Positions 49,196 to 61,142 are shown, numbered from the stretch's first letter. The stretch is DNA of 64,000 bases from Polytrichum commune (GCA_950295325.1 OX485808.1:20170527-20234526), one strand, 5' to 3'. A program made the numbers and translations. The notes: generated by a model from the sequence alone, not told the origin.

Positions 49196-52100
49196 AGTGC
49201 CAAAGCAGAAGCAGCAGCAGCAGCAGCAATACATACTCTGCACCATACTACACTACACTAGACTACATTATACTACATGGCTACATACTTGGGCACGTAG
49301 AAGCCTCACAGCAGCAAACGTAGACCTTCTTCTCTGCCAAGTTACCGCAGTCTTTCTCCCAATACCCAGTACGCAGTGAAGAGGGAGAGTTGTGATCTAC
49401 TCCCTCATACTCATCACTCCTCTTCAATACACTCCCGAATACATACTAAGCCCCTGCGGGCATCATTCCTCACCTCCCCATTTGCTGCTGCTTTCGTCTG
49501 CCCTTTGTGGTTTCTTCAGCTTGCCGGCCTTGCTGCTCCCGCCGGCAGCCACAGATTGAGAGATTGAGAGATTGAGAGAGAGCGAGAGAGAGAGAGAGAG
49601 AGAGAGAGAGGCAGGCAGATGTATGGAAGCTGTGGGTGTATGGGTGAGATTGGGGGCGGAGGAGGGAAAAGGGCAAGTTTTGTATGTGTACAGCTGCTGT
49701 GGCTGGGGGAGCTGGTGTTGGTAGTACATCATCATCGTCCTCATCGCCAACTTGGGTTTCGCGCTTCTGCCAAGGGGCCCGCGGTGTAGGAGAATGCAGT
49801 AGAGTAGTAGAGAGTGTGCGTAGTAGAGAGTGTGTGTATATGTAGAAGAGCTTGCTGCTAAATCTCATCATCCACAAGTGGGTGGGTTGGGTGGGTCTGA
49901 GGTGTCACAGGTGCAGCTTTTGTGCTTACCTTTTTGAGGTGGGTTCGGAGGGCGGGGGGAGGGTATGGGAGTTTGTGGGGTTTGCAGATGGTAAATTGAG
50001 TGGGGTTGGGGTTGAGTTTGGGAGGGCAGACGAGAGACGAGAAGAGAAGAGGGAGAGCGAGAGTGAGTTTTTGAGCCTGCGGTGGTGAAGTGAGGGTTAT
50101 GGTGGTGGGGTTGGAATCGAGGATGTGGTTACCCTCTACAGTGAGGGAGGGGGGTGATTAGGGAGGAGGTTTGCAGACGTTTGCAGATGTTCGGAGAGTG
50201 TGGGAGGAGTAAGAAGAAGGAGAAAAGGGAGGAGGGAAGAGGTGGGGTGGGGGGGAGTACGAAATACTGCTGCGTGGGAGGAGCTAGAGGTGTGGGGGTG
50301 GTGTACAGGCACAGGTGTATTTGAGGAGGAGCTGGGGGTGTGTTCTTGAATGTCCGTTAGAGTACGAGCTTGGGGGGGCAGGAGAGGACCACATCACAGC
50401 AGCGGCGCGGGCAGTAAATTCTGCCTCCATCGGATCGGTGTGGTGTGGAGCGTCGGGAGGAAGGGGGTTGGATTCGTCGGCACATCGGCAACTGCTGCTG
50501 CGAGGCTTGATTGCTGATGCTCAGTAGTGCTGCTACGTGGTTTGGTGGCGCCTGTGGTGGTGGTGGTTGCGGCGGCGGCGGCTAGAGAGAGAGTGTGTGA
50601 GAGAGAGAGGTGAGCCGGTGTTTGCAGCGGTGTTTCCAGAGGTATGGTTAGAAGAGCTGGAGGAGGGGCTGCTGCCGCGCCTTGCATGCGCTGCTGCAGG
50701 TGGTGTACTTGTGACATCTTCGGTACCGGTGTGTGTGTGAGTGTCGACTGTCGAGTGTAGGAGGAGAAGGAGAAGGCAGGCTTGCGGAGGAGAGTGTGTA
50801 CTTGCCTGGATTGAGAGAAGGTAGCTAACTAACGAAGCGTGAGCTGTTCTAACCGCGAGCTGGAGAGAGATTTGGAGAGAGCCTGCGATGATGCGATGGC
50901 ATGGCACTCGAGAGAGGTTTTTGAGCGAGTCCTTTGGACTTCATTCTCGTTGTAGGTAGGTTGGCTTGACGTCCTAAGGATTTGCTTGCTCTTCCTTCTT
51001 TCCATGGAGGCTTGATTTCGTAGTGAAGGCTAGTGATTGAGCTGTGGAGTGCTTTTGTTCGTGGCCAGCAGTTGAAGCGATTTAGTTTAGGCTAAGTGAG
51101 AGCAGGAGCGCACTTGCTAGGACGTCGATAGATGGATACCTTGGGGAACCTTCACGAAACTGTTGGTTGATGAAAACCAGAGCCTGGAAGTGCAGACTTC
51201 GTAGGCCACAGCTGCTGGTCGTTAGCTGAGGCGGCACATAACCTCTACATTGCACTGTCCGAACAATACGTAGCGTGTTTTTTGGCATGTATGTCCGAGC
51301 CTGCCTAGTCACATACTGCCGAAAAGCAATGTGCTGATTGGCTTATAGTTTAGTTGAGTTTGTTTCAGCGTTACTTGTGGTGGAGAGGTGCCATTTTATG
51401 CTTATGGTAAACCATGGGGTTTGCTCTACTAAGAGTGTTCTCGATGTACCTCCAAGATTAGCTGTGTCAGGGCTGAGTGTACCTAATTAACTTTAGGGTT
51501 TAGGATATGTCTGGCGTGATCAGGCTGAGTCCATATAGTCTAGGCTAATGCAGAAAGGGTCGGTCCGAAGGGCTGAGGCTAGCCGACCTATGTGAATTAC
51601 ACAGGAACGGGAGTACAAGTGCTCTTCAGTTGGCAGACAAGGACTTTCTATGCGTTCAATCTCAGTGGCCTGATATGAACCAGTGAGGACTGACAGTCAG
51701 GTCTTTTATATAAGGTTACGTCTGCTGAGACCGGAAAGGTTGAATACAAAGAGTAGGACAGTGCGCGCGGCTTGCAATGGATCGGATAAGTGTCCTTTGT
51801 GTACGAAGATTAGTTTTTGAAGTCCGTAGTGTAGTGGCCCTGCACATGCGTTTTAGTGAAAATTTGAGCATAATATTCACAGCTCCTGGCGAGAGCACCA
51901 GGAGTTTTGATAAGGATTTTTAGAGGTCCCTCGCATGTCTGGAACTTTCTGTAAAATAAACAGTCCATCACGATTCGTCTTATTGCTATATCTCATCTCA
52001 AAGTGAGGAGAGTAGAAATATTCACAATTTTGAAGAGATTAGTACAGTAGCTACTCCTGTGGTTGAAAGGGCGAAAAGCTTGAAAACAGAAAGGTCTGTG

Positions 52101-53221
52101 AAACACATTCAAAAAAATACTCATACTTGAGAAAGAGTAATCCATTAAAAGAGGTTTGAGCGGTGCGATGTGCAGTAGTACCACGCTCTCTCCTATTCTG
52201 GTTAGGAGTTACGTTTGCAGTCGACTATGTACTGGAGCAGCAGCAAAGAAAGATATACAGGTTGAGACTACGAATAACACTTAAGACTGAAGCGTTGGAT
52301 CATATGTGTTGCAGTAGGTTGTGTGAGGGCGGCGAATTGAAGGATTTCCTGCTAGGTGCCAACAAGAAGAAGAAGAAGACGTGGCAGGTTTACATGAACA
52401 AACAAAGCAGTCGGGAACCTTTTTGGTCTGCCGATTCCTTGTGGCGTGGTGGAAGTTGAAGCTGAAGAAGTGACTCAAACCTTTTTGCTAGTGCCGCTAG
52501 CTAGAAGTGAGCAGTTTGAGGAGAACTGCTTGAAGAGCTGGGCCAGGAGCGAAGATCAAGAGTGGAGTGGTTGGTGTGTGGAAAAAGCAAGAAGAACAAA
52601 TATAGCCTCATTGAATCGGAGGAAGCTGGACGTGGAACGACATCATATTTAAGCACGACAAAAGTTCGATTGATGAAGAGGACTTATGGCAGGTATGGAC
52701 ATATCGTTGCCATAGATGTGCTTGTTGTATACGCCTGGGATGAGAACCATTAAGGATGACAATGACACACATACAATGTGCTTGTTTGTAATTGGGGGAG
52801 TCAATCAAAAGGAGCCTACTGCAATGCTTGTGAGCTGCCTGCTTTAATGTGATGAGTTCCATTATGGAGAAACTGCTAACGGCAACCATTCCTTGGGACA
52901 CATTTATTGTTCGACTTTCAGGTTCGTGAAGGAGATGGACTCACATACTACTTTCCATCACTAAGCAAACCCCTCTATGAAGAGGAGCACAAATGAAGGA
53001 AGGTAAATCTGGAACAGGTTTGGCAGACGACGTTTGGTGGTGCGACAAGGAGAAGGGCAGAGCAAGCTGCTAGGGATATGAGTTTACCGACATTTAAAAA
53101 AGAGGTCGACCTTTGAAGGCATCCCTTGGTAGATCTGCAAGCTAGGAGGAGAGTGAGTGACACTGGAAACATCAATACACCCATTGGCACCACTCACCCA
53201 TCCATCATCCTCCCTTAGTAC
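49196..53221 (+). promoter_or_regulatory. Putative promoter and long 5' leader of the SPL gene
   Basis: Composition changes abruptly here from AT-rich repeats to GC-richer sequence without transposons or long G/C homopolymers. It holds (CAG)n at 49,211-49,228, (GA)n at 49,575-49,612 and a long stretch (about 49,880-50,800) in which the + strand carries far more G than C. Such positive GC skew and GA/CT repeats are common near plant transcription starts. Many upstream ATGs and stops imply that, if transcribed, part is spliced out or scanned past. The start of transcription was not identified. The small frames here (Ser/Gly/Pro-rich) look like shadows of biased composition. Confidence 0.5.
49880..49895 (+). 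promoter_or_regulatory. Canonical G-quadruplex motif
   Basis: GGGTGGGTTGGGTGGG is four G-triplets with loops of 1, 2 and 1 bases, a pattern expected to fold stably. It lies on the coding strand upstream of the SPL start. Further G-rich stretches at 50,137-50,160 and 50,228-50,258 could also form quadruplexes. Confidence 0.7.
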
Positions 53222-56200
53222 ATGAGTCAGCTAGAGATGGCCCTTGGGGGCCTGACCCACTCCACTCAGCCACCGGACAATTGCTGGTCCTCCACAGCAT
53301 GGGAGCACCAGAACCTCACAGACTCTGGCTCCGTGGAGGGTGGTGGGGGAGGCGGTGGGGGCGGTGGAGGGGGAGAATACAGCAGCAGCAGGATAGATTG
53401 GGACATAAAGACATCATGGGAATGGGATAACCTCACAACAGTTTACCCTGGCCGGCATGGTGATGGTGGGTCAGCAGCAGGGAGTCAGCAGCAACATCAG
53501 CAACAGCAGACTAGCAATGAGTGGGCCAATGGTGCTTGCAGTGCAGTCACCTTGGCCACTTCGTCCATGGATTTCTCCATTGGGCTGGCCTCCGGGGGCA
53601 GCCCTGCTTCTGGGATGTCTGTGTCATCTGGAATCCCTGGGCTGGCTGCCAGCCGAGGCAGCAGTGGTGCAGACCTCTCCTCGTTGGTGAAGAGTGAGCC
53701 AGATGAGATTAACAATGGCATGGAACAGCATCAACAGCAGCAGCTAACAACGGTTTTGGGCACACCTGCGACTTCCTCTGCACTGGATCACCAGCATCAG
53801 CGAAGGCTTTTCATCTCTTTAGGTGGCGGTTCAGATAGGGAATCTGAAGTGTTGGAGAGGAGAAGCGAGGAACCAAAACCATCTGAAATAGTGCAGCAGA
53901 GCAATGGTGGCGGGAGTGTGGCGGGTGGTGGTGGAGCTGATTCCCTCAACATGGGATTGAAATTGGGGCGAAGGACTTACTTTGAGGATTCTGCCACTGG
54001 AGGAGGGCCTGGAGGAGGAGGACCTCTCGGAGGAGGAGGAGGAGGTCAGGTGACGAAAGGTTCGACCCCCGCACTGTCTCCTTCTGGCAAGAAGCAGCGC
54101 ACTGTGTCATCGCCCAGCACCCAGATCGCTCGTTGCCAAGTGGAGGGGTGTAAGGCGGATCTGAGCTCGTGCAAGGATTATCACAGGCGCCACAAAGTCT
54201 GTGAGATGCACTCTAAGGCTTCCAGGGCCATAGCAGCTGGGATAGAGCAGCGCTTCTGCCAGCAGTGTTCGAGGTAGATGATTATTTCCTTACCCTAATG
54301 GCATCAAAATCTGTGTGTTTGCCCTTTTGTTTGCTCTAAGGCACTCTCATGACTTGCCACCCATGCTTCAGATTGCAGATTGATCTGCATGAGATATTTT
54401 GAGGTGGAGGTGTGATGGTGGTGTGGTGGTAGGGCTGTTGTCTTCATCATCATCATCATCATCACTACATCCTAGGGTACATGTTTAGGGTTTAGGGTTT
54501 TACATGCACATTGTCACCATACTGTCTTTCCCTTCCTCTCCGTACTGACCATTTCCCATGCATTGGCTAGTTAGTGGTTGGTTAGCTTGCCTGTCATTGG
54601 TACTTCTTCCCAGCATCCCAAGTTTGAATGTTGCATCGCCTTTGCAGGTTGGGCGGGATCAGTCTTGGTTTGTCTTGTTGGCTTAGCTCCTTCAGTTGAG
54701 ACCTAGCTGTGGTGAAGGCTTTGTTTGTGTTTTTCCATTTTTTTTCAAACTGGGTTTTCCTGGGTTATGCAGATTCCATGTGTTGACAGAGTTCGATGAA
54801 GAGAAGCGCAGCTGTCGCAGAAGACTGGCAGGCCACAATGAACGGCGCCGGAAACCTCATGTAGACACGCATCATCATGGGATAGGGCTTCGGAGCCCAT
54901 CTCCACTTCACAGTGACACATCTAGTCTGGGAATAGATGGTGCGTCCTTATATCTCACAGGTCATTTACCATCTGTACTCAACCTCATTGCACAGTTTTT
55001 GAGTATATGCTCCCTTGAATAGTTGATGAGAGTGGGTCACTCACCTGCAAAATGCAAAGATGGTGGAGTGTGTTACAAGCTTGCATTATATCTCTTAATT
55101 CACTTACCATGCAATGTTATTGAAGACATGGTTGTTTAGGAGAGGTTGAGGCATGCACCCTTGATAGCTTGCTCTTTCTTTGCTTTTTTGGATAGGCTGC
55201 GATTCTATGTCCCAGTTCTGCCTTATTTTAGCAACCTCAATTCCAATGCCTGTGAGACATTTCAGTTAAATGCCATCTTATATCTAATACTTGGTGTCCT
55301 GTTTTTGTGGCTTGAAGAGAGCAAGCGGTTGAGTTTCTTGTCACATAGCCGGAGTTTTGAAGATGATGATCATTACACAAATAGCCTGAAGCACACACAC
55401 CCTTGGTCTCTGGAGAGGCGGGACAATGGAGGTTTACAAAGTCAGCTGCAGGTCTGGCTCCATTTCGTTCTACCTCTGATTGCCTTGGGACTTGTTTAGG
55501 TTTCTTTGTAGTTTGCAAGCAATCTGTTCTATTATTGATTCAACTTCAGTACACAAAGTTCTAATTCAGATAGTAGCTGCTATTGTTATGTCAACAGCAA
55601 TGGAATTTAGATGCAAGTGCTGTGAAAGTGTGAATCTCACAGGTGGCTGGGGTATCCTTGACATGCACCAGTGCTCATGGTGGGCCGTTATGGAACTTGC
55701 AGATTCAAAGTGCGGAGAGGCAGCAGCAGCAGTCTATCTTCTCAGGTAGCCGTCCGGCAACAACTGATCGGCTGCTGATGCTACTCCAGTCCCCCAAGAC
55801 ACCGATGTCAGCTCCCAACCCTTCCACCAACGGGTTGGCAATGGGCAATAATCATCATCACTTCCTGGAAAGGCCTTTGGGTCCATTAGGCCAGGGTCTT
55901 TCATTGTCCTCATCCACAGGAGGAGTTTTTGGTAGCTTGGAACAACAACCACCACAATTACAACAACACCGTGGTGTTGTCAGTTCCTGCTCCCAGAGCC
56001 TTTCCAGTGTCTCAGGGCTGTCGACTGACTCTGGCCGTGCTCTCTCTCTTCTGTCATCGCAGTCGTGGGCCACCTGCCCACCCCCGCGCGCTCCTGCCCC
56101 CCCGCTGGTCGCTCCTCTCGACCTCCCCCCTCAGCCAGCCAACTCGACCTTAGAGCAGCTGTTGGCGGGCAGCAGTGAACATAGCAATCGGGGGCCGTCT

Positions 56201-56647
56201 CCCTTCTCCCACCATCATTTGCAACTTCCTCTTGGTGGACCGTCATCGACATCTAATCATCAACAGCAGCACCAGAGCTACGACAAGCTCTTCCGCATGC
56301 AGTCTGGAGGTGGTCTCAACAACTCCATGGGCCTGAATTGTGGAAATGACCAAATCCGCGATACCAACAATAACAACTACCTGGCTGGGCTGGGAGGGTA
56401 CGAGGGGGCCAACTCCATGATTGCGCTGTTGCAAGCGGGTCACGAGTATCAATCATTAAACTCAGGTCCTGCTTCCAATCACCAGCATGTCCGTCCAACG
56501 ATTGATCTCATGCAGATGCCTTCGGCTCACCAGGTTTCTCACAATGGACCACATTCGCATGCTGAAGCACCCAGTGGCCAGTACAATGAGTTCACATCAC
56601 TGCGGCCCTTTGAGTCTTCCATTTTCAGCACACAGCAGATGCTGTGA
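53222..56647 (+). CDS. SPL: SBP-box transcription factor (SPL family), miR156-regulated, 4 coding exons
   Basis: Predicted exons are 53,222-54,273, 54,773-54,939, 55,318-55,451 and 55,643-56,647, giving about 785 residues. The start is the first ATG after an in-frame TAG at 53,216. Features in order: a 12-Gly run (40-51); [12 protein letters not shown] (60-71), an aromatic motif of SPL N-termini; [11 protein letters not shown] (246-256), known from SPL proteins; a Gly-rich run (260-275); the SBP domain (about 305-380); and ALSLLS (584-589) encoded by the miR156 site. Both zinc centres are complete: CQVEGC with VCEMH, and CQQC with the H of FH and the C of RSC. The bipartite nuclear signal [17 protein letters not shown] overlaps the second. 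The first intron splits the SBP box after CQQCSR, the conserved position in the family. SBP proteins bind GTAC-core sites and control phase change and organ development. Exon 2's end and exon 4's start have alternatives (donor 54,961; acceptor before 55,703), both keeping frame. Confidence 0.93.
54134..54273 (+). other. SBP domain, first part (zinc centre 1 and start of 2)
   Basis: It encodes [20 protein letters not shown] and following residues through CQQCSR. The first centre uses the two Cys of CQVEGC, the Cys and His of CEMH. The donor AG|GTAGAT at 54,274 splits the Arg codon, as in other SBP genes. Confidence 0.93.
54274..54772 (+). other. SPL intron 1 (499 bp)
   Basis: GT at 54,274 and AG at 54,771-54,772, with a T-rich tract before the acceptor. 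It contains a (CAT)n run at about 54,442-54,465 and two telobox-like TTTAGGG units at 54,484-54,500. Translation through the intron stops at once (TAG at 54,275). Confidence 0.9.
54773..54939 (+). other. SBP domain, second part (zinc centre 2 and nuclear signal)
   Basis: It encodes [20 protein letters not shown] and NERRRK, then a His/Ser-rich linker. It ends at GATG|GTGCGT. A second donor, ACAG|GTCATT at 54,961, would add seven codons in the same phase. Confidence 0.85.
54940..55317 (+). other. SPL intron 2 (378 bp)
   Basis: Bounded by GTGCGT and TTGAAG. Joining here gives an uninterrupted frame (…[14 protein letters not shown]). An open frame covers part of the intron (55,146 onwards) but is hydrophobic and unlike the rest of the protein. 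The acceptor GGATAG at 55,197 is a less likely alternative. Confidence 0.7.
55452..55642 (+). other. SPL intron 3 (191 bp)
   Basis: Bounded by CAG|GTCTGG and CTCACAG. The acceptor has a weak pyrimidine tract. TTGCAG at 55,702 is in the same phase and would shorten exon 4 by 20 codons. Confidence 0.65.
56037..56056 (+). promoter_or_regulatory. miR156 target site in the SPL last exon
   Basis: The site GTGCTCTCTCTCTTCTGTCA is complementary to conserved plant miR156 at 19 of 20 positions; the one mismatch faces miRNA position 14. It is the classic form found in many plant SPL mRNAs and encodes the hallmark ALSLLS. miR156-guided cleavage would occur near the middle of the site. No other copy was noticed in the gene. 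Confidence 0.95.
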
Positions 56648-57560
56648 TGAGGATACATTGTCTCATCCTGGGGTGATTGTGCCATGTCATGGGGAAACTC
56701 AAGTTTGTGTAGAAACTCGAGGGTGCTCCAGGGACCGGAACCAAAATCCTGGATCATTGCGGGTTTTAGTTTTGTTTGCTCCCATTTGTTGAGACATGAG
56801 GTACTGCTGCGGCATTGTGTTGCTCCATTGTAGGAAATGTAGGTCTTCAGAGGCAAATTTTACTCCTGTTGGGATGTGCTGACCCTCTTAGTTCTAGTCA
56901 TAGATTGGAAGGCTGGTAAGTAGTGTTTTTACACGAGTAGAATAGGGGGTGAAGAATTGGTTGCAGAAACCCTTGTATTTTCTGTACCTTATGTAGACAA
57001 AACGATTTTCCCTTTTCTTTTGAAGTCATGATTATGATGAATGACTCTCACTGAAATTAGTTCTGTACTGCAGTCTCTTAAAATTTGTCTCACTTGCTCA
57101 GTTCAAGGCCCATGTGCAAAATATTACAGATTTTACAAGTAAAGTCTGCATTCCCGTCACCTGTTTCCTTCTTTACACTTCTGTGTCCACCATGCGGAGG
57201 TCCTGGCAGGAATCACCGAGTGCATTTGCGACCAGTATTTTCCATTTATCTGACATTCCCTTGATGTAATTGCAGTCAATTGGAAAAACTGTTGTGCATA
57301 TTCCTGTGCACAGGTCATAAACATTTGTTGCATGAAGTGGGAGAATTGGCAACTGACCACAAATCTGTTGCAAATTTCTGCTGCAAGGTCATCTTCATGA
57401 ATTGTAGGTCTAGATTGCAGATTTTTTGATCAATTCATTTGTGGCGGTGATTGTAGATCACAAGAAGCTAATGGCGTGACGGCTATCGAATCTGTGAGCA
57501 GAATTTGACATTCACAACTTGTATAAAATGTATTGATGTACAGACATACCAACAAAAACA
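56648..57560 (+). other. SPL 3' untranslated region and downstream flank
   Basis: GC content remains closer to the gene than to the repeats. No perfect AATAAA was noticed shortly after the stop; TGTATAAAATGTATTGATGT at about 57,519-57,538 has plant-like far-upstream TGTA and near-upstream A-rich elements and is a candidate poly(A) region. Short frames on either strand lack resemblance to proteins. Confidence 0.45.
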
Positions 57561-60395
57561 ATTCAAGCAGTTACAGTAACCTATGGTTTTATATCTTTCA
57601 AAGAGGAGAAGGCATTTGCACCAAAAAAACAAGAAGGTAGAGGTGGCTCTTCATCAAGTGTACAAACAATATTTGAGGGAGGTCTTTCTGGTTGTATGAT
57701 TGACCATCATGGTTACTGTAGGTGCCTAAGCTGTTCAGGTCTGCAGTGCTTCACTAATAATCATTCTTGAAGAATGGGTGTGGCAGAAATTTTACATGTT
57801 GATTTCTGACCCCAGAAAAAACATGATCACCATTCACTACTTACAGGTTGTGCATATTGGCGGTAGCTGGGAAGGTTAATCTGTGGGTTGAACTTCTTAT
57901 GTGAAATTTTGCTCTCTTCACTCTTCATTCAGCCACAATTTTTGTCAGTATCTGGGACTCATTTTCCTTCAATATCGGCACCGAACAGGTTTGGCACCTT
58001 CGGTGGAAGGAATTGTAGGTGCTCCTTTTGTCAGCCCAGACGGAAAGGTTTCAAAGATTCTCCTGTAGGGTAGGCAATCTTTTCATGATTCTTTTCCATT
58101 GAGCTTTGGGCAAGTCAAGGCTTGTGGTTTGTGAAAGGTGCATCATCCTCCACATTCAAGAAACTATATAATATCCATCTTGAGGTTCATCAAGATTGTA
58201 TCATAATGTAAAGCAAAATCATCATCCGTGTTGTTTGTGTGCTTTTTCTTTGGAGTGTTTGATCTCTACATCATGTTTTTGAGAAAGGAAGACAAGATAT
58301 GTGAATTGTCTGTTTTGCACTTGCCACAAGTTGGCTATTCTAAGACCAGAATCGGTGCCAGGATGGCCAAGGAAACTGGAGCAGTTTGCGAATTTGTTTC
58401 TGTTTTCGATTGTTGATGGAGAGACAGAAATGCACTGACATGAATGCTTGGTGTAAGGTATATGGGGCTTTTGTGGTCACTGTTCCTGGGAAACCATATT
58501 TGAGTGGTGTATGACAAGGCTTGCAGGTAAGAACAAACATCGAAAATACATGTGTACCTATGACATTGGAGAATGTGCATAAAGCATATTGACCATTCTG
58601 GGTTGAATAGGGAACACAATTGGGAAGGCCTATGTGATTGTTTAAAGAAAGAGAGTATCTACACTTTTGGCTCTTGCAACTTTTGTATCTCCGCTTAGAT
58701 TTGGAAACTTTAGATGACAATCTTAGTGATTCACAATTGCCAATTGGATGTGAATTCCCGAGTCACCGGATGGTCATAATTGTTTGTTGAGTTAGAGGTG
58801 CCCACAATAAAATAGGGTCACATGCCACACACCTTATTGGTTGGCCATCCCTTTAAAAATGATTCCAAGGATGGGCACAAGCACGGTCAAGTACACAACT
58901 CCATTATCCTGCATAGGGTTACGTGAAAGTGATCCAAAACCATATACTAACGTTGAATTTTGTGAAAGGAAAAAATCATAAACATTTGAAAAGCACATTG
59001 ATCTACAAAGCCAAGCAATTTATGTTGACAAATGTTTTTTTTGTAGAAAAGTCTAAATGTTTTAGAAGACGGTGCAAGTAGTGTGCAAGTAGGTATATTG
59101 AACACATTATTGTCTAAGATTTGTTTAGAATATGATAAAATTGCATGAAATTGATGTTTTTGTAGTGGTGCCTTGAAGTTTATAATGAAGTCAAGGAATA
59201 TGAAAAAAAATATGACTTCAAAACATTTAAGGTCATGAAATCTACGTTGAAAACAAATTTAGCCAATACCTTTTGAGCAATACTTTTGATGTTCAATTTC
59301 AAAGAACTCATACTGATTTTCCATATTTGAGTGAAAATAGAGGGTGACATGAAAAAAATCCAATTTAAACAACACTTTGCTACTACTTTTAAGCGTTTGA
59401 CCAAAAACATTATGGTTTTAGTATACTGGAGCATTTTTCCCATATACTTGACCGTGCTTGCTTCCCATGCCAATTGTGTTGTGTTGTGAAGTAGGTGAGT
59501 GATGTATTGCATAAATAAAAAGAAAAAGAAAAAGAAAAAACTAACATCGAATGTGAATTTGAGCTCCATTGGCATTATTATGTTCAAGAGTCCGCTTGGC
59601 GTTATCGTGCCCAAGAATCCCCTTGGCAATGTATTGCATGAAGTTCAAATGACCTTTCAGTCACATATCTCAAACATTGATGTTTCCTCTCATGGATCTA
59701 GGGTCACAATGTAGATCAATCTAAGCAAGTTTTGGATTGTCCCCATTGTCTAAGTGACATGGATAAAACAAAGCAAAATGCATTTCAAAATAGACAACTC
59801 CCAAAATTTACTTACCAAACCAAAGTGCAAATTATTTATACTGAAATCTTTAAAATACATTCACTTACTTAGTAATTTACAATGGTGTAGACCTCATAGT
59901 AGCATATCATTTTATAACATGGCTTAATTGTTCACTTGGGCATTTGAGATTTTATGATGTCAAAATTAAGGTGGGGTCAACACAGTCAATTCAAAACCAT
60001 ATGCTAAAATAACATAATAAAGGTAAGTTTATTTTCACATGTAGTGACAGTCCTGGTAAGACATCCCCATTGACATTAAGTATGTTAAAGTCCCTCTTGA
60101 ATAAGATGGCTTAGTCACATTCTTTTGTGGGATGGACTCCCATATTGATATAACTAATGAGAAGTTGCCATAACATGGGCCTAGTCCACAATCACTCCCA
60201 TGATTTTGGGAGGCCCATGATGGACTATAAATGATGTTGATTATATTTTGGTACTTGTTGAGTGGAAACTCATGTCTGTGGGTTGACACTAGAAAATGGG
60301 CTAACTTAGCAGTGTTTGGTAGGCAGAGGTCACATTCACCAAGTCCTACATGAGACTCATCTTTATACATATGCCAATACAAATCACCCATAATA
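57561..60395. other. Gene-free stretch downstream of SPL
   Basis: No coding exon recognised. An (AAAAAG)n-type tract lies at 59,514-59,540. The minus-strand frame at 59,180-59,629 is driven by that tract and is rejected. No G/C homopolymer occurs here. Confidence 0.45.
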
Positions 60396-61142
60396 CTCCT
60401 TTGGTAAGATGACTTCACAAAAGTGCAAACTCAATTTCATGAAGGTTTCAAGCTAGTTCATGAACCTTTCAACCAATGTTACTAGAGTGTTCTACCAATA
60501 TCACAAATCTTCGAAATTAGTTCATGACTCTTCTAAACCGACTTGAGATGTGGCACACCTTCAATTTTATGATAGTGGACCTCTGCCTCTAGCAACTTCA
60601 TGAATCTTTCAAACCAATTTCATAAGTCTTTTCACACTTTGTGGTTTTCATATTTTCAACTTCTCAATTTCTCACCTCCTCGTTTCGCACTCTTTGCCTT
60701 CTCGTTGTTCATTGGTTCCTCTTTGTTCTATGTTTACTTGAAAGCCTCTAGCCTTGACAACGATTTCTTTGTGGTCTTCCATTGCAATATTTCAAAGCCA
60801 AAAGCACGTAGTTTCAGGTTCTTGACACCAGTTGGATAAGAGAGGTCAATTTAAAATTTCGGTAGAGCTAGTCATGGGGAGCAATTAGGAGAATCTTATT
60901 ATATGTGAAATAAAGTTATATAGTTCATGAAATTGATTTCATGAAGTTGTGAATGTGAGTACCAAATCATGAAATTGTTCACAACATGTAGTGAAATTGA
61001 CTGGAAGTTCGAGTTAAATTGGTTATCTATATAGTGAACTATGTTCATGATATCAATGAAATTGGTAGAACTTATTGCTAAATTGATTTGTAAAATCATG
61101 AAAGTGAGTCGGCACCTCTATGAATTCATCTTACCGAAGGAG
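60396..61142. mobile_element. Stowaway/mariner-like TA-flanked element (747 bp)
   Basis: Left end CTCCTTTGGTAAGATGACTT; right end in reverse complement CTCCTTCGGTAAGATGAATT (18 of 20), with weaker similarity for about 50 bp. TA flanks both ends (60,394-60,395 and 61,143-61,144). The CTCC start and TA duplication suggest a Stowaway-like origin, although the terminus differs from the 8,630 element. Internally it has many TTTCATGAA words; no transposase. The 79-codon frame at 60,600 is considered spurious. Confidence 0.78.

Noticed and set aside
49463-50907. Ser/Pro/His-rich minus-strand frames (95-135 codons)
   Set aside because: They are created by GA and G-rich composition of the SPL leader; no intron or domain supports an antisense gene.
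55146-55317. Upstream extension of SPL exon 3 as coding
   Set aside because: The translation is hydrophobic and unlike SPL linkers; the acceptor at 55,317 gives a cleaner join.
59180-59629. 149-codon minus-strand frame with a Phe run
   Set aside because: The Phe run is the reverse of the (AAAAAG)n tract; the rest has no family resemblance.
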